Part shown: piece by piece, positions 17,456-26,860 of the stretch | Layout of the letters: every line of letters begins with the position of its first letter | Numbering within the stretch: position 1 is the stretch's first letter | DNA from: Colwellia sp. BRX10-3 | GTDB taxonomy: Bacteria; Pseudomonadota; Gammaproteobacteria; Enterobacterales; Alteromonadaceae | Reading direction: 5' to 3' | Assembly: GCF_014077505.1 (NCBI RefSeq) | Contig: NZ_JACGWA010000007.1 | Coordinates: 123,099 to 187,098, forward strand | DNA: 64,000 bases | Program-made: the position numbers and the translations under genes | The notes under the pieces: model-generated | What the model saw: the letters and a program-made list of their open reading frames with translations, nothing else | Told to the model about the DNA's origin: nothing | Database searches by the model: none

Positions 17456-17718
17456 AGCTATCTTAAATAAGCAGGAGTGAAGAAAAGATTATAACTGAGT
17501 TTTCTTGTTGTGTCGTCTGGTGAAATAGCGATAAAGCGTAAGAATTATTCACATAAATCAGCTGAAAACTCAGTAAAATATATTACAGAATTACTCATAA
17601 AAACAATTATCTTTAGATAAAACTATGCATAGATTTATTTGTACAGCCTTAATGACTCTTAAAAATTACTAGCGTTAAATAAATCTGTGTCCTTAAACAC
17701 TGAATTTATGGAATAAGC

Positions 17719-17766
17719 TTGTTAAAGTTGTTAAAGTTTGTAAATGTTTGTAAAGATTTTGTAATC
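17719..17766 (+). promoter_or_regulatory. Phased TTGT(T)AA direct-repeat array upstream of the cytochrome cluster
   Basis: Five repeats start at 17719, 17728, 17738, 17748 and 17759: TTGTTAAAG, TTGTTAAAG, TTGTAAATG, TTGTAAAG, TTGTAATC. The steps of 9, 10, 10 and 11 bases put them on one face of the helix. OmpR-family regulators bind such tandem 10-11 base repeats, and TGTTAA is the core of the ArcA site; that a redox regulator acts here is inference. The array ends 62 bases before the first gene of the cluster. The remainder of the gap 17456-17828 is AT-rich without other signals. Confidence 0.55.
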
Positions 17767-17828
17767 ATTAGATAGCTTTAGTTACTAGAAGCCAGAATAT
17801 TACAAAATATTATTCAAGGGTTGGGATT

Positions 17829-20213
17829 TTGACAGAACAATATAAGATTGTCGTAATTGGTGCTGGACCTGGCGGAATAAGTGCGGCGACTCATGCTGCT
17901 GAGCTTAATATATCGCACGTGTTGTTAGAAGCTAGTCCCAAAATTGCCAATACTATTCAAAAATATCAAAAAGGTAAACATGTTATGGCTGAGCCTAGCA
18001 TTTTACCTTTGCGTAGCCCTATCGCCTTTGAAGCTGGAAAAAGAGAAGCAATTCTTGATGAATGGCAACAAGGTCTTTTACAAAATAAAGTTAATATTAA
18101 ATATAATGCCGCAGTAGTAAATATTGATGGTGAAAAAGGTGATTATAAAATCACCTTGGCAGACTCCAGTGTAATACAAGCTGAGTTTATTATCCTAGGT
18201 ATTGGTGTGCAGGGTAACCCCAGAAAATTAGGTGTTACTGGCGATGACGCTGACTTTGTTCAATATACCCTTGATAATCCTGATGATCATAAAAATGAAA
18301 CTATTGTCATTGTTGGCGCTGGCGATGCCGCGATAGAAAATGCGGTCGTTTTGGCAAGCAACAATAAAGTGTTTATTGTTAACCGACGTGATGAATTTGC
18401 CAGAGCGAAAGAGGGGAATTTAAATCTAATTACCGCCGCTATCGACAAAGGGGATGTCGAATGTTGTTACAATACCAATCCTCATAGCATTGAGTTAACG
18501 CCAGAGCAAGAAAAACCAGGCATATTTGTTTTAAAAACGGCATCAGGTGAAATCAAAATACCCGTTGATAGAATCATTGCCCGCCTAGGTGCTATTCCCC
18601 CAAGAGCGCTAGTTGAGTCATTTGGTATTGAGTTTCCAAATAGCGACCCAAATTCGATTCCGGTTTTATCCGCTAAATATGAATCTAATGTTCCCGGCAT
18701 ATATGTTATTGGTGCCCTCGGCGGTTACCCTTTAATAAAACAGGCGATGAATCAAGGTTATGAGGTTGTTGAATACATTCTTGGTAATAATATAAACCCT
18801 GCGGATCATCCATTATTAGAAAATAAACTTGAGCATTTACCTTTTGACTTAGGTGTTGATGAAATTCTCAGTTTGATGCAAACAGAAATACCGGTCTTTA
18901 CGCCTTTATCTGCCTTAACTTTTAGAGAATTAATGCTAGATAGTCAAGTCCATGTATTTGAACCTAATATAGAAATTTTTAAAAAAAATGATTATACCAA
19001 TAGCTTTTACACTATTTTACAAGGTGAGGTAAATATCGTTATTGGTGATCGGGTGATCAAAAGTACTCAAGGTAACTTTTTTGGTGAAATGAGTTTGATT
19101 TCAGGTCGGAGACGTTCAGCAACTGTGTTGTCTGGTGAATCTTGTATCGTTATTGAAACGCCTCGTCGTACGATGATTAAATTGATCACATCGGTTGATG
19201 CGGTCAAAAGAGTTTTAGATGAAACTTTCATTACGCGAACCATTCAAGCTAAATTTGCACCGAAAGTGACTATTGAAGAACTTCAACCTATTGTTAGCAA
19301 GGCAAAACTAAATCAATACAGTGCAAACGAAGTATTATTTGCTGAAGGTGATGAAGCTAACTGCTTACATGTGATAAGAAGCGGCTCGGTTACCGTGTCT
19401 AAAAAAGTGGCAGGCAAAGATATTCCAATGACTTATGTCGCGGCGAATAATGTCGTTGGAGAAATGGGCATATTGGGTAATACCGTCAGATCTGCAACGA
19501 TTACCGCGACGGTTAAAACAGAAACCATATCGATCGACAGTGATTCATTTAATGATTTATTAGCCAAATCTCCAACATTACGTGCAACCATGGAACTTGA
19601 GGTACAAAAACGTCATTTAGAAAATACCAAGCTTGAGTCAGAAAGTGAAACCGGTGATATATTATCCTTTTTAATGCAACAAGGCTTAGGCGAAGCAACC
19701 GATGTCTTACTTATCAATGAAGACACCTGTGTTGGTTGTGATAACTGTGAAACTGCCTGTGCTGCTACACATGGCGGTACTTCACGGCTAAATCGAAAAG
19801 CAGGACCAACCTTTGCGCATGTGCACGTGCCAACATCTTGTCGACATTGCGAAGACCCTAGTTGCATGAAGGACTGCCCGCCAGATGCTATTCATCGAGG
19901 TGGCTTAGGCGGTGAGGTATTTATCGATGACAGCTGTATCGGTTGTGGTAATTGTGAAAGAAATTGCCCTTATGGCGTTATTCAAATGGAGTATCCAAAG
20001 GAAAAAAACAGCAGTTTTTGGAATTGGATGTTCTTTAATGCCGGAGAACAACCGGGTGAAAACAAGGTGAAGGAGGGCGATAACATCAAAAAAGCCGTTA
20101 AATGTGACATGTGTAAGGATATTGATGGTGGAGCTGCGTGTGTTCGAGCTTGTCCAACCGGCGCCGCAAATCGTGTTAGCCCTGAAAACTTTATTAATGT
20201 GGTCAATATCTAA
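17829..20213 (+). CDS. FAD/NAD(P) oxidoreductase fused to two cyclic-nucleotide-binding domains and four [4Fe-4S] motifs
   Basis: The 794 residues hold three modules. Residues 1-330 are a thioredoxin-reductase-like flavoprotein: G11-A-G-P-G-G16 binds FAD and VGAGDAAIENA (about 161) binds NAD(P), but the redox CxxC of thioredoxin reductase is absent. Residues about 355-470 and 490-605 are CRP-like domains; each keeps the phosphate-binding cassette (FFGEMSLISGRRRSAT; VVGEMGILGNTVRSAT). Residues about 630-790 carry 16 cysteines as CVGCDNCETAC, CRHCEDPSCMKDC, CIGCGNCERNC and CDMCKDIDGGAACVRAC, as in HybA/DmsB-type electron-transfer subunits. I infer a cytosolic NAD(P)H-linked electron entry (or exit) point gated by cAMP or similar. 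TTG start directly before the Rossmann strand; the next gene begins three bases after the stop. Confidence 0.9.
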   Translation: MTEQYKIVVIGAGPGGISAATHAAELNISHVLLEASPKIANTIQKYQKGKHVMAEPSILPLRSPIAFEAGKREAILDEWQQGLLQNKVNIKYNAAVVNIDGEKGDYKITLADSSVIQAEFIILGIGVQGNPRKLGVTGDDADFVQYTLDNPDDHKNETIVIVGAGDAAIENAVVLASNNKVFIVNRRDEFARAKEGNLNLITAAIDKGDVECCYNTNPHSIELTPEQEKPGIFVLKTASGEIKIPVDRIIARLGAIPPRALVESFGIEFPNSDPNSIPVLSAKYESNVPGIYVIGALGGYPLIKQAMNQGYEVVEYILGNNINPADHPLLENKLEHLPFDLGVDEILSLMQTEIPVFTPLSALTFRELMLDSQVHVFEPNIEIFKKNDYTNSFYTILQGEVNIVIGDRVIKSTQGNFFGEMSLISGRRRSATVLSGESCIVIETPRRTMIKLITSVDAVKRVLDETFITRTIQAKFAPKVTIEELQPIVSKAKLNQYSANEVLFAEGDEANCLHVIRSGSVTVSKKVAGKDIPMTYVAANNVVGEMGILGNTVRSATITATVKTETISIDSDSFNDLLAKSPTLRATMELEVQKRHLENTKLESESETGDILSFLMQQGLGEATDVLLINEDTCVGCDNCETACAATHGGTSRLNRKAGPTFAHVHVPTSCRHCEDPSCMKDCPPDAIHRGGLGGEVFIDDSCIGCGNCERNCPYGVIQMEYPKEKNSSFWNWMFFNAGEQPGENKVKEGDNIKKAVKCDMCKDIDGGAACVRACPTGAANRVSPENFINVVNI

Positions 20214-20216
20214 ACC

Positions 20217-21080
20217 ATGGAACAATTTCTCTCTTACGCCAATGGGCGCTATTTAAAAGTTAGTCTTTTCTTATCCGTGTTTTTGTCAATTATTTATGTG
20301 ATGCATGAACCCGGTCAACCAAAAAATGGTGGCACTTGGTTTGGCTATACCCTTGGCACTATTTCAGCTGTGCTTATTATCTGGTTAATGTACTTTGGAC
20401 GCAGAAAAAGAGACTACTTCTCAACTTTGGGCACTGTTAAAGGCTGGTTATCAGCTCATGTGTATCTTGGTAGTTCATTATTAATTTTAGCGACCTTACA
20501 TACTGGATTTCAATTTGGATTAAATGTTCACACTTTAGCTTATGCACTAATGTGTATTGCAATTTTTAGTGGTTTTTATGGCGCATGGACTTATGTCTAC
20601 CTGCCCATTAAAAAAAGAGAAAATCTGAAAACAATTTCTGCTGAAGAGTATTATTTGTCGATTGAAGATGTTGATAGACAAATAATAAAACTAGCAAAAG
20701 ATTTACCTGAAAGCTTGAGTTTAATGATTAACAGTGCGATTGAACGAACTGAAATTGGTGGCAATTTATTGGAGCAATTAAGTGCTGAGGACAAATCTTG
20801 TTTGATATATAAGGACGAGCTTTATGCCAATGTCGATCAATCGGGTTGTATACACCTTTTAGTTGAAGAGTTATCTAAAGTTACAGAGCAACAAAGAGCT
20901 GTTCAATTAAAACAAATAATAGATCTATTCGGCCGGAGAAAAAAATCACTTAAAATCCTGCGTTATCATATTAAAACCAATGTGTTATTAAAGCTTTGGT
21001 TAAATATTCATGTGCCAGTTTCTTTCGCGTTATTAGCGGCATTAATGGCGCATATTCTCTCAGTGTTTATCTATTGGTAA
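20217..21080 (+). CDS. Diheme cytochrome b-like membrane protein
   Basis: The 287 residues have membrane segments at about 14-30, 42-60, 78-98, 106-127 and 263-286. H81 and H95 lie on one helix and H265 and H279 on another, both pairs 14 apart, the classic arrangement for two stacked b hemes in a four-helix bundle. A soluble stretch of about 130 residues (135-262), mostly helical, sits on one face. No quinone-site motif is obvious. Placed three bases after the FAD/Fe-S protein and 14 before the FHA-decaheme protein, it most likely carries electrons across the inner membrane between them. The family name is not certain; it resembles ferric-reductase-like b proteins only in layout. Confidence 0.75.
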   Translation: MEQFLSYANGRYLKVSLFLSVFLSIIYVMHEPGQPKNGGTWFGYTLGTISAVLIIWLMYFGRRKRDYFSTLGTVKGWLSAHVYLGSSLLILATLHTGFQFGLNVHTLAYALMCIAIFSGFYGAWTYVYLPIKKRENLKTISAEEYYLSIEDVDRQIIKLAKDLPESLSLMINSAIERTEIGGNLLEQLSAEDKSCLIYKDELYANVDQSGCIHLLVEELSKVTEQQRAVQLKQIIDLFGRRKKSLKILRYHIKTNVLLKLWLNIHVPVSFALLAALMAHILSVFIYW

Positions 21081-21094
21081 TATAAGGAAATTTT

Positions 21095-22906
21095 ATGAAA
21101 TTACTGATCAGATACCTGAAAAAGCAGGGCCAGAGCTATGCTACAGAAGAAGTTACTGTAACAGGCGATACCTTACAAATTGGCCGTGGCACCAATCAAC
21201 ATATATTACTACCTGATCCTCGGGTAGCATTAGAACATGCCAAACTTGTTGCTTATCAAGACGGCTGTAAAATCGTGACAGCATCAGGTAAAGACGTTTT
21301 ATTTAACCGTTTGATGGTTAAAAATTGTGCCATTAGCATTGGCGATGTTATCGAACTATCTGGCCATAAAATAACTTTATTGGCCGGTGAGAACGGTTGT
21401 GATTTTGTTGTCCAAGTAAAGTTGAGCACAGCAAAGCAGGAACCTATACAAAACCGATACCAAGTGAAATTTTCAGATTTGAAGCTGTATAAGCGTAGTT
21501 GGAGTTGGATCTTTTTTCTCTTAGTATTCTTCGCTTGTTTGCTTATTCCTATCTCTGGTGTGATTTCTCCTAGTTGGATGGAAACACTCAGAGAAAGTCC
21601 GCTGCCTGACGATAAACAATGGTTGGCAGGTGAATTAATAAAACCCCATAAATTTATTGGTGATGATTGTAGTCAATGTCATCAAAAAGCATTTCAGCCA
21701 ACGACAAATGAGGCGTGTTTAACCTGCCATAAAACAATAAAACAACATGTTCCTGAAGTTAATGTCACTGAAGATTTTGTAGCAGTGGAGCAATGTACAA
21801 GCTGTCATAAAGAGCATAATAGTCGAGAAACCCTTAGCGAGTATTCACAACAAGTTTGTGTTGACTGCCATGTAGAAGCCAGTTTAGATAAGCTTGAACA
21901 ACATGAGTATGGTTCTGCAACTGATTTCGAGCAGCATCACCCGAGTTTTAGCATCAGCATGTTAAAACCTGTGTTAGAGAATAAAGTAACGACTGGTTGG
22001 GACAGCGAACGCCTTTTACTCAACAATGTTGATTTGAAAGAGCAATCAAATTTAGAGTTTTCTCATCAACTTCACATGGATCCCAAAGGCATAAAGTCGG
22101 CAACTGGAGAGGTGCAATTAGCCTGTGTTGATTGTCATGTTCCGGCATTAAACGGTTTAGAAATGAAGCTTATTACCATGGAAGATAACTGCCAAAGTTG
22201 TCACCAATTAACCTTTGACCCTGATGACCCCAAACGGGTTGTACCTCATGGCTCACCAGCTGACGTTGTACTGATGATGAGAGAATATTATGCCTTTCGT
22301 TTTATTTATCAAAACCTAAATAATGATGTTGATAACCCTATCGTTAAAGCTGGCGATCTTTACAGTGTTCGTAAGGTTAGACGACCAGGGCGCGATGAAA
22401 GGTTACGTAAAAATTTCGAACAATCATTGAATTCGCAAACGGTTGCTGCTATTGAAAAACTGACCAAACAAACCGTAAGAACTGAGGCACTTGTTTGGGC
22501 AGAAAGTCGAGCTAATCAAGCGGCAATCGATATCTTCGAACGTCAAGCTTGTGCAGTTTGCCATGTAATGACTAAAAATGAAGACGATGAAGTTCCATGG
22601 CAAGTCGAACCTGTTGCTTTAACCAAAAAATGGTTACCAAAAGCAGACTTTACTCACCATGGACATCAAACAATGGCTTGTGTCGATTGTCATGAAGCAG
22701 ATAAATCAGATCTGAGTTCAGATGTCCTGATACCAGATATAGAAAATTGTCAGCAATGTCATGGCGGTCTTGAAAGTAAGAATTTAATTCCAAATACTTG
22801 TATCGATTGTCATGATTTTCATCAAGCGAAAGATCATTTTTTTCGTCAATTAACGCATGCAAACCAACACATTAAAAGCTTGGAGCCAATCACCAATGCG
22901 CATTAA
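21095..22906 (+). CDS. FHA domain - transmembrane - decaheme cytochrome c
   Basis: Residues about 20-110 are an FHA phosphothreonine-binding domain (LQIGRGTNQHILLPDP, LEHAKLV, IGDVIELSGHKITLL). A single membrane helix follows (about 142-162), then a 430-residue region with ten CXXCH heme sites: CSQCH, CLTCH, CTSCH, CVDCH, CVDCH, CQSCH, CAVCH, CVDCH, CQQCH, CIDCH. Heme attachment needs the periplasm, so the FHA domain must face the cytosol and the hemes the periplasm. This joins a cytosolic phosphoprotein sensor to an electron-transfer wire, which I have not seen described. The AAGGAAA site is good; it overlaps the next gene by 11 bases. Confidence 0.88.
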   Translation: MKLLIRYLKKQGQSYATEEVTVTGDTLQIGRGTNQHILLPDPRVALEHAKLVAYQDGCKIVTASGKDVLFNRLMVKNCAISIGDVIELSGHKITLLAGENGCDFVVQVKLSTAKQEPIQNRYQVKFSDLKLYKRSWSWIFFLLVFFACLLIPISGVISPSWMETLRESPLPDDKQWLAGELIKPHKFIGDDCSQCHQKAFQPTTNEACLTCHKTIKQHVPEVNVTEDFVAVEQCTSCHKEHNSRETLSEYSQQVCVDCHVEASLDKLEQHEYGSATDFEQHHPSFSISMLKPVLENKVTTGWDSERLLLNNVDLKEQSNLEFSHQLHMDPKGIKSATGEVQLACVDCHVPALNGLEMKLITMEDNCQSCHQLTFDPDDPKRVVPHGSPADVVLMMREYYAFRFIYQNLNNDVDNPIVKAGDLYSVRKVRRPGRDERLRKNFEQSLNSQTVAAIEKLTKQTVRTEALVWAESRANQAAIDIFERQACAVCHVMTKNEDDEVPWQVEPVALTKKWLPKADFTHHGHQTMACVDCHEADKSDLSSDVLIPDIENCQQCHGGLESKNLIPNTCIDCHDFHQAKDHFFRQLTHANQHIKSLEPITNAH

Positions 22907-25043
22907 GCTTCTTGTCTTCATAATATTACCTTTGCTAACGCTGTTAATCAGTTGTGGTGGCGGTTCAAACAACAGTGAAAAGTCAGCGGTTGACCAAAAT
23001 CAATCAATTGATATTAACGTTCAAGGGTGCACAGGACATTGCACAACAGTAGATTCATTTTTAACTCAAGCAGATGTTGAACTCATAATTAGCCAAGCAG
23101 TTGCTGAGGCTATCGCTCGTCAACTTAAAGCGACCATAGCGGTTACTGACCGACTTGGTAATGTGCTTGCTGTTTTTAGAATGGTAGACGCCGAAAAGTT
23201 TATTACGATTAGTTCAACCTCGAATACAAGCTTGCCTAAAGTATCTGGCGGTCTAGAAAATGTAAATGTTATTCCTGATACTATGGTGGCGATTTCCAAA
23301 GCAATTACGGCTGCTTTTATTTCATCTGAAGGAAATGCTTTTAGTACGCGTACCGCCAGCCAAATCATTCAAGAGAACTTTAACCCGGGTGAAAATAATA
23401 CCCCGTCAGGTCCTTTGTTCGGCGTTCAATTTAGTCAGCTAGCCTGTAGTGATTTTAATTTAAGGTTTAGCACACTTGAGCTTCCTAGCGCCGGGCCACG
23501 TCGTTCACCTTTAGGTTTGTCCGCCGATGCTGGTGGCTTTCCTTTATATAAAGCAGGTACGCCTGTTGGCGCTATAGGAGTTATTTCTGATGGGATTTAT
23601 GGCTTAGATAAAGACATCAGTGGTTTTGATTTAGATAATGATGAATTGATTGCATTAGCTGGCTCAGTAGGTTTTGCAGCGCCTTTATCGCGCAGAGGTG
23701 ATGTTATTACCATTGTTGGTAAAACGGCACGTTTTAGTGATGCTTTTATTAGCGATTTACTCAGTACGACAAGTGAAGATTTTAGCAGTGTTAATAATAA
23801 TTTAGGTAACTTAGTGGCTGTAGCAGGTTATTATGATGGTGGTGATGCAGACATTACTAGTGCCAGTGATGTAAATAGACAAGTGCTAGCTGGCGTTGTA
23901 TTTGGCCAAAGTGGCTCAGGAATTATTGCTGCAGATCCTTTAATCTTTAAAGACACCGAAGGTGATAGCCTTGACGCGTTTATATTTGCTGATGATAATG
24001 ATAATAATCGTTTTCCAGCACAGACAGCAAACGATCAGCCTGGCGGCGACGCTAATAAACAATTAACCAAAACAGAAGTACAAGCACTGTTAAATCAGGC
24101 CATTGCCATTGCTAATAAAAGTCGCGCCCAAATTCGTCAGCCTAATGGCAGTCAAGCAAGAGTGTCAGTATCGGTTGTTGATACCCAAGGCGTGATACTT
24201 GGCATGGCAAGAACTCGAGATGCTCCGGTATTTGGCTCAGATGTTTCTCTACAAAAAGCCCGTACAGCAGCATTTTTTTCTAATACCGGAAACTTAGTTA
24301 ATGCTCCAGCTGACGCCCTTAGAGCTCTACCTTCGCCATTGTATCTTGATGCGGTTGCGGAGCCGGTTGATTTAACTGAGGGTCTCGCACTATTAACTTC
24401 ACCAAATATTAATTTTTCAGATTATGTCACTGACTTACAAAATTTTTTAGGTCTGGCAGGGGCATTAGAGAGTAATGGTTCATTGACTGCTTTTTCTGAT
24501 CGTGCAGGTGGAAATCTTTCACGACCTACATTCCCTGATGGTCCAGTTGCTGGACCGCCTGGACCATTAAGCAAACCTTCAGGGCAATGGAGTGTCTTCA
24601 ATGTTGGTTTACAATCAGATCTTGTTTATAACGCATTGATACAGCACGTTGCTTTTGTGCTAGGTGCTGCGCCTGATGTTGATAATAATTGTACCGCCAA
24701 TACGGGTTTAGCCAATAATAATGCCTTTACTAATGTTAATAAAATCTCGGCATTAGCCAATGGCATACAGATTTTTCCGGGTAGTGTTCCTATTTATCGA
24801 GGTGATACTTTAGTTGGCGGCATTGGTGTTTCTGGTGATGGCATTGATCAAGATGATATGATTTCATTTCTAGCCGTTCATCAAACAGGTTTATCGGTAG
24901 GCACCGGCTTAAATAACGCGCCGAAGGCAATACGAGCCGATAAAATTGATATTCCCAATCAATCAATTAGATTACGTTATGTTAATTGTCCACAAGCACC
25001 ATTTTTAAACTCAGATGAAACGGAAGTGTGTAATGGCCTTTAA
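22896..25043 (+). CDS. Lipoprotein with two GlcG/HbpS-like domains
   Basis: From ATG 22896 the protein opens with a lipoprotein signal (LLTLLIS-CGGG, Cys about 20). An upstream in-frame ATG at 22857 would bury this signal, so I set it aside. Two copies of the GlcG/HbpS heme-degrading-like fold (PF03928) follow: one begins at LTQADVELIISQAV with VTDRLGNVLAVFRM (about 55-95), the second at LTKTEVQALLNQA with VVDTQGVILGMART (about 388-445). GGIGVSGDGIDQDDM near the end is the closing glycine motif. HbpS-type proteins bind heme; whether this 715-residue form binds heme or a substrate is unknown. The start overlaps the cytochrome gene by 11 bases and the end overlaps the next gene by 11. Confidence 0.8.
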   Translation: MRIKLLVFIILPLLTLLISCGGGSNNSEKSAVDQNQSIDINVQGCTGHCTTVDSFLTQADVELIISQAVAEAIARQLKATIAVTDRLGNVLAVFRMVDAEKFITISSTSNTSLPKVSGGLENVNVIPDTMVAISKAITAAFISSEGNAFSTRTASQIIQENFNPGENNTPSGPLFGVQFSQLACSDFNLRFSTLELPSAGPRRSPLGLSADAGGFPLYKAGTPVGAIGVISDGIYGLDKDISGFDLDNDELIALAGSVGFAAPLSRRGDVITIVGKTARFSDAFISDLLSTTSEDFSSVNNNLGNLVAVAGYYDGGDADITSASDVNRQVLAGVVFGQSGSGIIAADPLIFKDTEGDSLDAFIFADDNDNNRFPAQTANDQPGGDANKQLTKTEVQALLNQAIAIANKSRAQIRQPNGSQARVSVSVVDTQGVILGMARTRDAPVFGSDVSLQKARTAAFFSNTGNLVNAPADALRALPSPLYLDAVAEPVDLTEGLALLTSPNINFSDYVTDLQNFLGLAGALESNGSLTAFSDRAGGNLSRPTFPDGPVAGPPGPLSKPSGQWSVFNVGLQSDLVYNALIQHVAFVLGAAPDVDNNCTANTGLANNNAFTNVNKISALANGIQIFPGSVPIYRGDTLVGGIGVSGDGIDQDDMISFLAVHQTGLSVGTGLNNAPKAIRADKIDIPNQSIRLRYVNCPQAPFLNSDETEVCNGL

Positions 25044-26859
25044 ATCATCTGTATTGATCCTTAGTTTTGCGCTCAATGCTTTGCATACTGTACAAGCTGA
25101 AAATATTCATAAAAGTGATAAAACCGAAAAGAGTGCGATTATTCCTGCTTACTTGCTTTGTGGTGAAGGCTCTGTTGAAGCAAAAAGACAACGACCGGGC
25201 CATCCGGTAGATGAATATCAACTGCGCCCGTGTGATGATGATAAAAAGTTAAAACCTTGGTATAAAACTATTCCACTTGGCACCATGATGCCAGATCGTT
25301 GGCGTATTGTTGAAATGATAGGCATAGAGAGTAATTTATGGGACCCGTATAACGGTTATAATCCAATAAAAGGTGATTATCCGGTGTGGGGTGACGATTG
25401 GTTTTATAACCTTATCGCTATTTCAGATACGGTTGTCGAACCACGTAATTTTCCAGTTCCGGTTGGGGTGGCGACAACCAACAGACCTGATTCATTAGAT
25501 ACCATAGGGACGGGTAATGGCTCAGTCTTTAGCCAAAGTATAATTTTAGAGCAAGTATTTTATCAGGGGGATACCACATTTAGACCTCCAGATTATGAGT
25601 TTCGTCTAACGACAGTATTTAACTTTAATCAGGTGCGATTTCAAGAACGCGGCTTACTCAATATTGATCCAACGTTAGAAAGTGATGGCGGACGAAAACG
25701 TTCAGATAAATTCCTCGGAATACAAGCAGCATTTGTTGATAAACACTTACGTAATGTTTCACATCGTTTTGACTTTGACAGTTTACGTCTAGGTATTCAG
25801 CCGTTTTCTTCGGATTTTAGAGGGTTTTTATTTCAAGATTCACAATTTGGTGTGCGTTTATTTGGCAATAGAGATAATAACATCTTTCAATATAACCTTG
25901 CATGGTTTAGACGTTTAGAAAAAGACACTAACAGTGGCTTAAATGATATTTCGCAAAGCTTACGTGATGATGATGTTTATACCGCTAACTTATATTGGCA
26001 AGACTTTCCTGTGTTAGGTTTTGTTTCTCAGGCCAGTGTAACTTATAACCGCAATCGAGAAAAAGGCCAAATAGAGTACGATCAAAACGGTTTTATTACC
26101 CGTCCGTCTTCATTATTTGAAGAGCGATTTTCGCGAAATTATGACGTAACTTATCTTGGTTATAGTGGTGACGGTCATTTTGGTCGTTTAAATGTCACCG
26201 CGTCTGCTTATTATGCTATCGGCGAGCAAACGAGTAGTCGTTACCGCAATGAAAAAGATGAAATAGCGGCTTTTTTTGTTGCCTCTGAATTTTCCATGGA
26301 TTTTGATTGGTTTAGACCCAAGTTATCGGTGTTATGGGCTTCAGGAGATGATGATCCTTTTGATAATGTTGCCAAAGGCTTTGATGCTATTTTCGAAAAC
26401 CCGCAATTTGCCGGCGCGGACACCAGCTTTTTTATTCGACAAACGGTACCGTTAATTGGTGGCGGTGGTGTCGCGTTATCAGGTCGTAATGGGATTTTAC
26501 CATCGCTGAGATCAAGTAAAGAGCAAGGGCAGTCAAATTTTATCAACCCAGGATTACGTTTGTTAGGCTTTGGCTTTGATGCTGATATTTTGCCTGAGCT
26601 GCGGGTGTCGATGAACCTAAATCAATTATGGTTTGATGACACTAAAGTTTTAGAGAGCTTGCGCCAACAAGCACCGATAGCCAAAGACTTAGGACAAGAC
26701 TTATCCGCGTCATTAATCTGGCGACCGTATCAATCACAAAACATAGTTGCCCGTTTATCTGCTGCTGTATTGGCGCCAGGTAAAGGCTTTGACCAACTTT
26801 ATGGCAGTGAATATAAACTGCCATATTCTGTGCTATTTAACCTAGTTATCACCTATTAA
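25033..26859 (+). CDS. Outer-membrane beta-barrel protein of the cytochrome cluster
   Basis: I take ATG 25033, six bases after GGAAG, which leaves a clean signal peptide ending VQA-EN; the upstream ATG is less likely. The mature part (about 585 residues) has many alternating strands with aromatic girdles, for example VRLFGNRDNNIFQYNLAWF and ASVTYNRNREKGQIEYD, and ends in LFNLVITY with a terminal aromatic, as outer-membrane barrels do. No heme motif is present. Its position between a heme-associated lipoprotein and a decaheme cytochrome suggests the porin part of a porin-cytochrome conduit, like MtrB, but it is not recognisably MtrB. It is followed by the decaheme gene after one base. Confidence 0.7.
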   Translation: MAFKSSVLILSFALNALHTVQAENIHKSDKTEKSAIIPAYLLCGEGSVEAKRQRPGHPVDEYQLRPCDDDKKLKPWYKTIPLGTMMPDRWRIVEMIGIESNLWDPYNGYNPIKGDYPVWGDDWFYNLIAISDTVVEPRNFPVPVGVATTNRPDSLDTIGTGNGSVFSQSIILEQVFYQGDTTFRPPDYEFRLTTVFNFNQVRFQERGLLNIDPTLESDGGRKRSDKFLGIQAAFVDKHLRNVSHRFDFDSLRLGIQPFSSDFRGFLFQDSQFGVRLFGNRDNNIFQYNLAWFRRLEKDTNSGLNDISQSLRDDDVYTANLYWQDFPVLGFVSQASVTYNRNREKGQIEYDQNGFITRPSSLFEERFSRNYDVTYLGYSGDGHFGRLNVTASAYYAIGEQTSSRYRNEKDEIAAFFVASEFSMDFDWFRPKLSVLWASGDDDPFDNVAKGFDAIFENPQFAGADTSFFIRQTVPLIGGGGVALSGRNGILPSLRSSKEQGQSNFINPGLRLLGFGFDADILPELRVSMNLNQLWFDDTKVLESLRQQAPIAKDLGQDLSASLIWRPYQSQNIVARLSAAVLAPGKGFDQLYGSEYKLPYSVLFNLVITY

Positions 26860-26860
26860 G

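Noticed and set aside
17683..17700. AAATCTGTGTCC similar to a block of the palindromic element
   Set aside because: The other blocks and hairpins are absent; a single short match can be chance.
19613..20225. Antisense frames over the Fe-S region of the reductase
   Set aside because: They are mirror images of cysteine-rich coding sequence without own signals.
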